Source: Cylindrotheca closterium
Taxonomy: Eukaryota; Bacillariophyta; Bacillariophyceae; Bacillariales; Bacillariaceae
Assembly: GCA_933822405.4 (NCBI GenBank)
Contig: CAKOGP040001747.1
Span: 74,113-138,112, forward strand
Length of the DNA stretch: 64,000 nucleotides
Direction of reading: 5' to 3'
Part shown: piece after piece, positions 21,203 to 31,470 of the stretch
Numbering within the stretch: position 1 is the stretch's first letter
Layout: the number at the start of each line of letters is the position of its first letter
The notes under the pieces: generated by a model
What the model was told of the DNA's origin: nothing
Seen by the model: only the letters and a program-made list of their open reading frames with translations
Database searches by the model: none
Made by a program: the position numbers and the translations under genes

Positions 21203-23552
21203 TTAGCAGGACGTGAAGGGAAGTTCTAACACAATTGCTTGCGCTAGGAAAGCAAGGTAAAAGAAGAACATGATTCCACCCAGCGTCTTGGTGAGTTTCC
21301 ATCCTTGGCAATGAACAGCTCCAATGACTAGGACGATCATTCCGACCAAAATCAAAAGAGACCGGACAAGACCATCCGAAGCAATCGAAACTGGCTTCCC
21401 TCGAATGGACGTGTACAGGATCCATGGAAATGGAAGTCCCACAAGGATATCAAAAATGTTACTTCCAATGGACGATGAGACAGCCATATCACCAGAACCT
21501 CTCCTGGCCACAATGACCGAAGAGAGCAAATCGGGAACAGAAGTTCCAGCCGCAAGTACAGTCAGACCCATAATGACTGGTGGGATACCAATGGTATTTC
21601 CAATGGTCTCAGTCCAGTCAACCATAAAGTAGGAGAATCCACCAATCCAACCAATAGATAGCAAAAAGGATAGGTAACACCATTTTCCCATTCCAGGTCT
21701 TCGGACATCTGGAACCGTAAATGTCATGAGTGCAACGAGCGGCAAAACCACAATGTACCAGGTCCAGTCTCTGCAAGATCCATTTTTGGGGGGTTTCAAG
21801 TTCTCCCATACGCCTTGCATGTCTTCTTCGACTAAAGCCTTTTGCTTTTCGAAAATGGCACATTGCCGGTACCAATCACTGAATTCTTCAAAGGTAATCT
21901 CCTCGCGTGATCCACCCTTGTACATGGTATTGAGAGCCTCGACGACATCCTCGTCCGTCGTGTGAGGATCCAGTTTGGTCAGAAGTGTCTTGACTTCGTC
22001 TCTGTCAATGTTATTGGATTTGTCGACATCAATTTGATCAAAGACATGATGGACTTGTGACAGGATGCGCTCTTCGGAGCGGCAGTACCATTCTGTGAAT
22101 TCGTTTTGACTAATCTGTAGGCGTAGGCGTCGCAGAGAGAAAGCGAGAGAACAAAATAAGGAGTTAGTTGGAATTCTTTCACACCCAATCATTTCAGTGG
22201 CACACAAGTTGTTGTTCCAAGCAACTTACCGTTCCATCCTTATCTTCATCCAATTGATTAAAGACTTCTTCTAGTTCACGCGGAGTAATGTAGCATTCCA
22301 ACAAGTTAAACAATTGCTTGAGTTCTTCTCTGTCCACGTGGCCATTTCCATCAATATCCACTTGACTGAAAACATAATCGGCATCTCCGGCAATCTTGGC
22401 CACAATACCAACACCGGCCGTGTCCATCCAAGAATCGGGATCCTTGAGCAACTTTAGAATACCGGCACGGAAGGTTCCCTGCCATCGAAAGTGAGCTGGG
22501 TGGTGTCCATGGTGCAAGCCTCCATTACTAAGGTTGCTGCTTAGACTGGCACTCTTGGAGCCTTCTCGTTTCATTTTATTATTTCCATCAGCACCACCTT
22601 CTTCGTCATCGTCCTTGTTGGCGGATTCTTCAGCAGCTCCGTTGATCTGTTCAGAAGGGGGAGGAGTCACTTCTTCTTCATCCGGGTAGTCCAAAGACTT
22701 GCCGGTAAGAAGCTTGTATAGGTTGGCATTTTGCCACATGAGAAGAATGTAACCAAGGTAGAGACAGAAAAGAACAATGGCTTCCCAGAGTTCTACTTCA
22801 TCTTTGCCAACGAATCCGACAAAGGCTGCCAAAACAGCGAGACCGCAAACGTAATAGAAAGAGTCACGGAAGAGAGGCCACCAGGTAAGTTGCAAGACTT
22901 CATTGGCCAACAAGGAACACATGGCAATCACAAAGAGGACGTTAAAGACAGCCGATCCCACGATGGTACCAAAACCAATGGCGGATTCCTGAAAGGTACC
23001 AAAGAGAGCTGTAAAGAGTTCTGGGGCTGACCCACCGGCAGCCATGAGTGTGGCACCAGCGACATCCATACTGAGGTTCATCCGTCTCGGACTGGACATT
23101 TCTTCTAGAGAAGGAACAAAGAACTCATCGCAGGCAATGGCCAAAGCGAGGAACATGTACAAGACTCCTATTGCCATGAAGATTGCCATCCATCCGGGAT
23201 CTGCTTGCTTTGCGCGTATTGCCACACACTCGGGATTAATAGTGGGTGCTAGAGAAGGACTAGTATCTTGGAGCATTCGGGCTCCAAAATCCTCTTCTTG
23301 CATCACCGATTCTCCAAAGGGTCCTGGTGGTGAAAAAGCAAAGTGAGCCACTGCATAACAGCTCACTACAACCACAAATACTGCCGATTGTACTGCTGCT
23401 TTGACATAGTACTTTCCCCGAAGACATCCCAAAGGTGTATTTATCACCATTTCTTCCTTTTCTGGTCTTGCTGCTTCTAAGCAGCCTTCTTGATCTTCAT
23501 AGTTGGCGTTAAGACGCGATGACGATTCAGATTGTATCTGAGAAGACGTCAT
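21203..23552 (-). CDS. Na+/Ca2+ (K+-dependent type) exchanger with EF-hands in the central loop
   Basis: Two exons (22230..23552 and 21203..22114, intron 22115..22229, phase 0), 744 residues. Both alpha repeats of the CaCA family are present: [15 protein letters not shown] (about 172-186) and [15 protein letters not shown] plus [13 protein letters not shown] (about 630-665). About ten TM segments fall in two groups, around a cytosolic loop of some 250 residues. The loop holds at least three EF-hands: [24 protein letters not shown] (completed across the splice site) and [13 protein letters not shown] fourth, weaker one lies near [10 protein letters not shown]. Known exchangers of the NCKX/NCX type lack EF-hands, while algal and protist ones often have them. 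The protein should move Ca2+ out of the cytosol under direct Ca2+ feedback. It could equally act in the plasma membrane or an organelle. Confidence 0.9.
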
Positions 23553-25535
23553 CTTTTGTGTGTGTATATTTTTGACTGTATGTGTTTCGTTTGTTTCTTT
23601 TGTTTTTCTGAAGTATTTCTGAGATACCCAGATTCGAATTGCTGGCGGGCTGTTTTGCTGTTTGCCTTCTCCTGAAGATAATCAGAGATCAATCAGACGC
23701 TACTGTAAAACAAATAGAGAAAGAATACTGCAAGGTTGCTGCAGATAAGCGTCTCTCTTGTGTGCTACCGGTATGTTTGGGTCAATACAAGATGATCTCT
23801 CCAACTGATTGATTCCTTCGAATGACTGCAATTGCTGGATTACTGTGTTCGATGAGAATAGCAGGAAGTCAAGACAATCAATCAACTTAATTCCAAATGC
23901 ACTGCAGCTATCAGTCAAGATGTCTATCGACGACACGAGCGTTGTCGAAGGGTTTATGCGGTGCGGTGCGGTGCGGTACGGTAATCGTCAGTTCCTTCAG
24001 CTTCCACACTGAAAGAGAGGTAAAAAAGACGAAGCAAGGTTTTTGCTGTGGGTGCTCCTCGAAGACACTCTCAGCCCCAATCCAATCGCCTGGATATGCA
24101 GGGTTTCCGTTTGCGAGCTTTTGTGGACACCACCTAGCCTAAGCTGTGAGAACAAAGAGGTGTCAGCTGGGGTATGCTCTACGTGATCACAGTACTTCAT
24201 GAGGCGAACCCACCTGTCGATACACCTGCAGCGAAAAGTGATCGAGGTATTCTCGACTACTTCGAAGACATTGTGTACAGTACAAATCGGTACGGACAGA
24301 CATCGTGCAAATTCCGTTTGCTTGGCCTTCCGAGTCCCAAAAATGTCGTTCGGTAGAAGATCTACGCAAAGATACCGTTCGATTCGCCAATTTCACGAGG
24401 CCGCTCTGCTCGTACCAACAAGAAGGTTTGATATAAAAACGAAACGAGTGGATGTTCACACGGAGGACGTGAAACAACAGTCCACGCTCCCGATTACTTA
24501 TGGGGATTGAAACTGTTCAGAAAAAGGACGAAAGTCGAAAATGTCAAGCGGTATTGAACATGGGATCAGATGCGGCCATTACTATTGATGAGATACCGTA
24601 GCTTTAATGTGCATGAAAACAAAACTACGATAATGAATACTCTACTAGAGTATGAACTAGAACTGGATCCAGGAGGCAACGCAAAGCAACAACCACATTG
24701 CCATTCTTGTTTCTTGGTGAAGCCGTCCAAGCGTTTCTCTTTCAGATGACAGCAGTCAAAGTTCTGGATAACATGGGCATTGAATCTGCTCAAGCTTACT
24801 TAAGACACCAACGAAACTGCAAAATATCAATCGGTATCGAAAACGGGATTGATTGGAATTCTGTTAAGTGTTGAATCTATTCCAGCTTATTTTGGAAAGG
24901 GACGATTGAATACGGGATTGGGTGGGATTCCGTTTTTATCAAAAGGGACAAAAGATTTTTGTGCATTACCATACCGGTACCGGTATAACGGTACCGGAAA
25001 GCATGGGCCTGCTTGCGGCTGTATGCCTGCTGACAGACTTCGTGTCTTTTGTGTAAAGGACAGACTGAGGTAGAAGTGTAGGGGTATGGCTGGAACGGCC
25101 GGGAAAATCAATATTTACATTCAAGAATTGAGTGCTAAATTTCTATTTCCCGGCCGTTCCTGCAGATGGTGGGAAAAGCAGACATAAGTACTGTAACGTC
25201 GGAAGTTTGTAAAAGGTGCTGAACTTCATGAAAATGAATACTAAATAAATAGCTCGAATTGTTGACACCCGAACACAAACGCCGTACAGTAACTTGTACT
25301 TGTACCAGGTTCGTGTACAGTACCAGGTACCAGGTACATTTCAGTTTTCACACAAAATACTGTACATGTACAGGTAGACTGACTGAAGACAGGCAGGCCA
25401 CTTTGCTATCGCACGTAAGCGTGGTTCTGCCGCGCATGCACTTCCTGTTTTAAAAATCATTCGAAATCTCAACTCGGAACTGCAGTTTGAACAGGAGGGT
25501 ATCGAGTAGTAAACACGAATTCAACAAACAGCAAG
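23553..25535. other. Two-kilobase intergenic region, no supported gene
   Basis: Both neighbours start at its edges (NCKX-type exchanger on minus, kinesin on plus). Open frames are all under 110 codons and low quality. The region has six TACTGTA/TACAGTA copies (23701, 24276, 25189, 25285, 25316, 25358), a GGTGC/GGTAC microrepeat at about 23958-23985, GTAC-rich palindromes near 24970-24999 and a 15-base inverted repeat at 25092-25160. Confidence 0.6.
25092..25160. repeat. Perfect 15-base inverted repeat
   Basis: Arms GGAACGGCCGGGAAA (25092-25106) and TTTCCCGGCCGTTCC (25146-25160) are exact reverse complements around a 39-base A/T-rich spacer. No open frame spans it. It could be a hairpin or the footprint of a tiny mobile element. 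Confidence 0.85.
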
Positions 25536-27872
25536 ATGAATCCAGCATCCCGTCGAAAGGTACGGATTGTACACGGTTATTCGCTGAGTTCTGCTTCGTC
25601 GTTTTCACTGGCAAGCTGTAGTATCTCAACTTCACATAATGTCGTCTTTCTTCTTAAAATTTGGTTTACTTATTGGCGCAGTCCACATCCACGGTTGGTG
25701 TAACTGGACGCAAAGATGCTACCCGCATGAAGATTGAGCAGATGGAAAAAGACCGGCAAGAGCGTCGAAAAACAATGATGCAGCGCAAAGAAGCACGAAA
25801 GAAAGAACAGATTAAGAACATTGAAGCTGGAAACCCTGGAGATGTTGATTTTATTGGGCTTGTCGACCAGTGGAGACATGACCAAGCAAAGAAAACGAGA
25901 CAGACAGAGGAGAAAAATCTTTTTTCTTCCACGGGATCCAATATTTGCATTGCAGTTCGCAAGCGCCCGACGAGTGAGAAAGAAAGGGGGAAATTTGATC
26001 ACGATTCCGTGTCATGCTTTCAGAACAAGGTTTGGATTCACTCAGCCAAGCTGAAAGTGGACGGAATCACGAAATACCTGACGCATAACTCATTTCAGCT
26101 CGACCATGCCTTCGGAGAAGACTCTACGACGGAACAAATATACTTAGCAACAACTCTTGTAAGTGAAAGAAAAGGAAAGGGCGTTTTAAATATTTTCTCA
26201 AAAATTGTTTCTTGTTTGTAGCCGTTGGTGGACCATGTTGTAAACAGCCAGGGTCGAGCTACCGTGTTCTGTTATGGCCAAACTGGATCAGGGAAAGTGC
26301 GTTAGACGTCTTTAAGTTCATTGACTTCTTCTTCTGTTGCTCTAAATCGCTTTGTTCTAACTGTTTCTTCCACGTGAAGACGTACACTATGAATGGGATT
26401 CAACATATCTTGGCATACGACTTATATGGACAACTTGCGGGAATAGATGAGGAATTTGAAATTACGGTAGCTTTCTTTGAACTCTACGCCGGAAATGTAC
26501 TTGACCTATTGCATGGTCGACATAGATGCAAACTTCTAGAAGATGGGAAGGGCGAGATCAACATTACTGGGCTCAGAGAAGTCTCTGCGGCAACACCAGA
26601 AACCTTTCTGGACTTGATCGAAGAAGGTCATCGGTACGTCAATCATTTTTCTGTTACCATTACCTTTGGATACAGAAACTGACTTCTTTTGTATATCTCT
26701 TGGCAGCCATCGAACAACTCAAAAAACAGAAGCGAATGATACTTCCTCACGGTCGCATGCCATTTGCCAAATCTTCTTACGGGACTATAATGGAAATTTG
26801 AAGGGAAAGCTTGGGCTGGTGGATCTGGCTGGAAGTGAGCGAGGATCCGACACGAAACAACACAACACTCAAAGGAGGTCTGAATCTGCAGATATCAACA
26901 CATCCTTACTAGCCCTAAAGGAATGCATCAGAGCACTAGGACAAAAGTCAACGCATGTTCCTTTCCGTGGCTCAAAATTAACTTTGATCTTGAAAGATTG
27001 TTTCTCCCCAGATTCGAAAACTACAATGGTTGCAACTGTTTCGCCAGGAGCCTCAGCAGCAGATCACTCTTTGAACACATTGCGTTATGCAGACAGAATC
27101 AAGGAGCAAAGGGTAAGCCTATTGGTCTTTGGGACGAATCGGCAAATTATCAACGCTCACTCTTCTGTTCTTGCATAGATTACAATTTCCAATAAATTGG
27201 AGAAAGAGGGTACAGAAAGTGCTTCGATTTCAATTCCTTCCCAAGAACGGTTGTATCGTATTGCCGCAGCGGCGGGTCAAGACAGTAGTGTGATCCAAAC
27301 AAACTATAGTGTGGAAAAAATGCTAGATGAAGGGTTTGATGAGATGGGAAATGAATTTGGAAACGTGTCAAGCGAGGAAGCTACACAGGAGAGCGACGAA
27401 AATCTTACTCGTAAGGCTTCTGGACAGGAGGAAGAAGACGAGCTTCGGAGAACAGTGCAAGCCGTATTTGAGCTTGAGGAGGCTCTATTGAACCAGCACA
27501 TGAGCAATATACAGGTACAGTACTTCGATGGCTGTTCTTGTCTTTCTGAAATGTTTAGTGAACTCAACAATACTTTCCTAGGCCAACGCGGAAATGTTGA
27601 CACAAGAAGGCAAACTCCTTCAAGCTGTCCAGGCTGCTGGTTTGTCCGAAGACGATATGGATAGGTGAGAAAATTAACATTACGGTCAGTCCCTACTCTG
27701 TCGCACTAACCATGTACACTGTTCGTTCGATAGTTATGCAATTCAGCTTGCCGAGTTTCTCGACCAGAAAGAAGCATTAATTTACAAGTTGCAATCGAAG
27801 CTCCTTGATTTTCAAGACGAACTTGCAAAGGAACAAGACCTGGCGCAGCACGTTCGCCTGACGCAATACTAA
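25536..27872 (+). CDS. Kinesin-13 (MCAK/KIF2 type) motor, eight exons
   Basis: Exons 25536..25559, 25682..26158, 26222..26296, 26380..26633, 26707..27112, 27179..27514, 27582..27664 and 27734..27872 all join in phase and give 597 residues. The start exon codes only eight residues. A basic coiled-coil N-terminus (RQERRKTMMQRKEARKKEQ) precedes the motor: ICIAVRKRP; P-loop YGQTGSGKT (Lys192, Thr193, split by an intron); VAFFELYAGNVLDLL; LLEDGKGEINITGL; switch I NDTSSRSHA; switch II LVDLAGSERGSDT; ALKECIRALGQKSTHVPFR. The LEDG and NTSLLALKECIRAL wording is kinesin-13. The motor lies in the middle and a coiled-coil tail (FLDQKEALIYKLQSKLL) follows. Kinesin-13 proteins depolymerise microtubule ends and act in spindles and cilia. 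The missing long N-terminal arm makes it short for the family. Confidence 0.9.
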
Positions 27873-28171
27873 CTGATGACATTGAACTCCGTCATCACCG
27901 TACTGCCGATTTTTTGCCACCAATAGGGGCTTGTGACAGTGCAAAACCTGTCGCAGACTGGCAAGCTTCCAATCGTGTCACCCTTCGGTGTTGAATCTGT
28001 CAGCATCCAGTCACGTTGCAATCGCAAAATTGAAACACGAATATCATCGACTCATCATAAGGTAGATTCAAGTCACACTTTAGAAGAAGAGGCATTATTA
28101 TATGTCTACTGCTAGAAAAAAATCACTAAAACAATGGGATAGTCTACTCTTCACCACGCACCGCAGAGCTT
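27873..28171. other. Convergent intergenic region
   Basis: Just under 300 bases between the kinesin stop and the end of the SANT-like gene. Nothing recognised. Confidence 0.4.
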
Positions 28172-29480
28172 TCACAAAATGACGACGTCTCCCGCTCTCT
28201 GTTTCGCTCCCGAAGCTTGCCCCTTTCGCAGACCCTGTCCCTGCAGAAGAGCTTTCATATCAAGGTTTGCATTGGGCACAGTGTTCATTGCAGTCGTAGG
28301 AGGTTTCCGACCTCGCCCTCCTTTTCGTTTCGAAGGTGTTTCATCGCCCTGAAAGGCGTCCTGTACAGAATCTTTTGCCTTTCGATTCTTCAAAAAGGCC
28401 TTTACTTGGGCTTCCGTTTTGGACGGAAGAAGTTTAGCTATAGCAGGTGCCGATTTCTTTTGCTGCAAGGCCTTTGTCACAGTCTTCTGCTCTTCGACCG
28501 TCCACGCCAATTTCGAACCAGCTCCTTTTGGAGTGGTGGACTCAGGTTGTGGGGTTGCAGGGAAGCCCCCTGTCATGGGAGACGCCAATAGACCATCGGC
28601 TGACTTTTTGCGGCCGGTGCGCTGGTGATGGAGTTCCACTGCTGCCCGTGCCAAATGCTCCATCATGGTTGTGTCCATCTCCAAGTTCGAAGGTAGTATA
28701 GAGGTCAGCTGCTGTAATGCTCGAGGAATGCTATTTGAAGTCGTGGAGCTGTCGGCAGATATTGCCGAGTTCCTTGGTGTTTCACTACTGTTCGGAGCCG
28801 AGTCGCCCCCTTTACCTTTGGCCTCTGCCGAAGGCTTTTCCGATAGTTGATCATCATAGTTGAGCCGCGAGGTTGGAAATCGAGATTCCTCAGTGTCAAT
28901 ATCATTGTCCTCCACGGCATTATCCACATTTCCTCTTCGTTTGCTGTTAGGTGTTGGTGCCAAGGTTTGAGCTCTGTCAAAGCGCTTTCCCAGGCCAATT
29001 AGACGTGTGTGCAGCAGTAGTTGGTAGGCACTTGCCATTTTCAACCTCCCGAGTGACTGCGCTTCTGTGCTAGCCTTTAGGAGATCTTCGCACTCTCCCA
29101 GAACAGCGTCGTAGACATTGACTGGCGTATGCACCGCTTGTGTGGTTGTGGTGATGGTTGACTTGTCGCAGTAGTTTTTGGGTCGTTTCGTTCTTCGATA
29201 AGGCCGTTTTTTCGCTGCACTACTGGGTGTTGGTGTTGGGTTCGGTCGCTTGATCAAAGGTGGTGTTTTGGCTGAAGCTGCTTCTTTGGTCAATGCTGAC
29301 AAAGATGCTGTGGAGGATGAGACGCTAGCTGCAAATTCCAGCGCACTAGTGAAAATGAGATCTGAACGAGTAACTTAGCATAATGCAAGAGCATTGCTTA
29401 CCTCCAGAAATGGTTGAATTCTTTGCTGCTGCGACGGCCGTGGCTGACGAGGGAGTTTTCGGCGCTGTTTTTGAAGGCAT
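28172..29480 (-). CDS. SANT/Myb-like nuclear protein
   Basis: Two exons (29402..29480 and 28172..29361, intron 29362..29401), 422 residues. A very short intron of 40 bases is inferred because acceptor TTCAG at 29362 keeps frame, whereas the nearer TAG does not. The N-terminus is low-complexity Ala/Ser/Thr/Lys. A basic patch KRPYRRTKRPK looks like a nuclear signal. Near residues 310-355 is AWTVEEQKTVTKAL plus PAIAKLLPSKTEAQVKAFLKNR, a single SANT/Myb-like helix-turn-helix fold with the Trp spacing weakened. Before it lie a helix LVQ.. and SSILPSNLEMD. The C-terminus is basic with KRKGGRGRKPP, an AT-hook-like segment. It is probably chromatin-associated. The target is unknown. Confidence 0.65.
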
Positions 29481-30005
29481 TATTTGCTTTGTTTTCATGC
29501 AAGTGTCAAGTTGCTGCTGCGTTACGGAATATAGTATGCAATACAGTATTGAGTACAATCTGATGCAGCAAGATGGACTACAGTGGTACTGTAACTAATC
29601 GTATAAAAAAATTACCCGGACAGTGTTGCAAAAAATGCCAAGTTTCGCGCGAAGCGCGAAGTTTCATGAAAGTTGAAAAGGGTTCAAATGTACCCCCAAT
29701 ACCGATACGTGTACGGTGGCAAGAGCACCTGTATGGGTCCGAAACCCAAAAATCCCGTGATCGTCGTGACGGCTGTGGCATTGCAGGCACGATACAGTGT
29801 GGATCAACCGACGCCACTTTGCATGATGGCAGAGAGACTCAAGAAAGACCACGGTCGTCAAAACTAAAGACTATCCTACTGTACCACTCTCTGCTACCGT
29901 ACTACTTTACTCCTGAAAAACCAGCGGTCTATACTTTCCTCCAGTACCAGTACTATAATAGACAACAGTGATGCTTATGATTGAATTTTTAAATACCAAA
30001 AAACT
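29481..30005. other. Intergenic between a SANT-like gene start and the end of the His-rich gene
   Basis: 525 bases, no gene supported. TACAGTA at 29542, TACTGTA at 29587 and 29877. The palindrome GCGCGAAGCGCG occurs near 29645. Confidence 0.5.
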
Positions 30006-30995
30006 TTACTCTTCCATCTTGTTGGCAGAGGCATTGACCGAAGTCTCGGTATTCCAGCTGCCGCCAAAGGGTGCGGCAGTGGGGTCAGCGGCTGCAGCCT
30101 CCATGGCACGCTTCTTCCAAGCGGGGATTGTCTTTTCCTCCTTGTGGTCGTGAGATTTTCCTTCTGCATGGTGAGAGTGTCCATGATCATGACCACCACT
30201 TTTTTCCATCTTTTCTTCCTTGTGTGCATGTCCGTGAGAATGATCGTGGCCACTCTTTTCCTTCTTCTCTTCCGCGTGGCCATGACCGTGATCGTGACCA
30301 CTGCAGCTTTCTCCCTCCTTGTGATCGTGACCACAGCTTGGTTCCTCCTTGTGCGCGTGACCGTGCGAGTGATCATGTCCATGACTTTCCTTTGTTTCCT
30401 CCTTGTGGCCGCCGTGTCCATGTCCATGATCATGTCCTCCATGATCTTTTTCAGCATGATCGTGAGAGTCATGCCCGTGATCGGCAGTGCACCTGAAAAA
30501 GAAACAAAGGAAGAAACGAGTTTAGCGATTGTTGAGGATAGTCGAACGCACAAAACAGAATGGCCGAATGATCTGGTTGTGTGGAAGCAAACGAAAGGCG
30601 GAAGAATTCGACGTTTTGCCACAAATGGATACCGCAGAGGCCTATGCATTTCATCTAGTAAAAGCATTCCACAAGATGGAAGCCTCTTGGATGAAAATGC
30701 GAGACATGCACACACATGCCCGCGAGAGGATGGTCACGCCCATCTCCGTTCGCAGAAGCCTGACGAATCCTTTTCAACACAATCGTTTCAGCAGTCGGTT
30801 TTGCATACAATTTTCTCACTTTTCATGCCCATGGTAATGAGCATGGGGATCTGGGTCATTCACGGTGCGAAGGCTCTCTTCCAATTCCTTGACTTCGGCA
30901 CGAAGGGTTCCAATGTAGCCACGAAGGGTAACTTGTTGGGCCGGAGTCAGCTCTCCAAGGCATGCCTTTACTTTTTCGGGGATTGCGTTAACCAT
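30006..30995 (-). CDS. Histidine-rich metal-binding protein
   Basis: Two exons (30820..30995 and 30006..30492, intron 30493..30819), 220 residues. The N-terminal 50 residues form a compact helical segment (IPEKVKACLGELTPAQQVTL, ELEESLRTV). From residue 53 on, His, Asp, Gly, Lys and Glu dominate: many HGHDH, HDHGHGH and HGHAHKEE blocks separated by acidic or basic spacers, with two Cys (SCGHDH, SCSGHDH). The C-terminal end is IPAWKKRAMEAAAADPTAAPFGGSW. No signal peptide or TM, so a cytosolic or plastid-stroma location is likely. Tracts like these bind Zn, Ni or Cu, so it could be a metal buffer or chaperone. The unusually long intron (327 bases) also carries open frames that I regard as chance. 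Confidence 0.75.
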
Positions 30996-31470
30996 TGTTG
31001 ATGTGTGATGAAGATATGGAGTTGTTAGTTTTAGTTGGGTGCCGTATCAGAGCTTAGCTTGCGTCAATATCAAACCGTTGTTGCGTTGGATGCAAAAGGA
31101 TGGATATATGATGTGTTTGTGTATTTTCAATTCTGGTTTTCCGCTGCTTTCGATTTGGAGGCCTTATTTCTGATCGTGCGAGTCAAATAACGGATGGATG
31201 GAAAGACGGACGCCTGTTATGGGCTCCCCTCTTTTCTATTCAAAATTTAAGTACCCCCCCCCCCCCAAATCGGTGTGAGTCAGAATCGAAAACCATCATG
31301 CATCATTCAAAACAGAAAATCATCTGCTGATCTGTTTTTCTTTCTTCCCATCAAATAGTAATAACTTCAAAGGTGAAGCTAGTATCAAGAGTTTGGTGTG
31401 TATAGAGCTTCAAATAGTGCGCTGTGACCACCCATATTGTTGGATCCCGTGTTCCTTAGGCAGCAAGATA
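30996..31470. other. Divergent intergenic region with poly-C tract
   Basis: 475 bases between the starts of the His-rich protein and the PPR protein. A run of 13 C lies at 31254-31266. No gene seen. Confidence 0.5.

Noticed and set aside
30144..31001. 285-codon plus-strand frame across the His-rich gene
   Set aside because: Mirror image of the His/Asp/Gly repeats.
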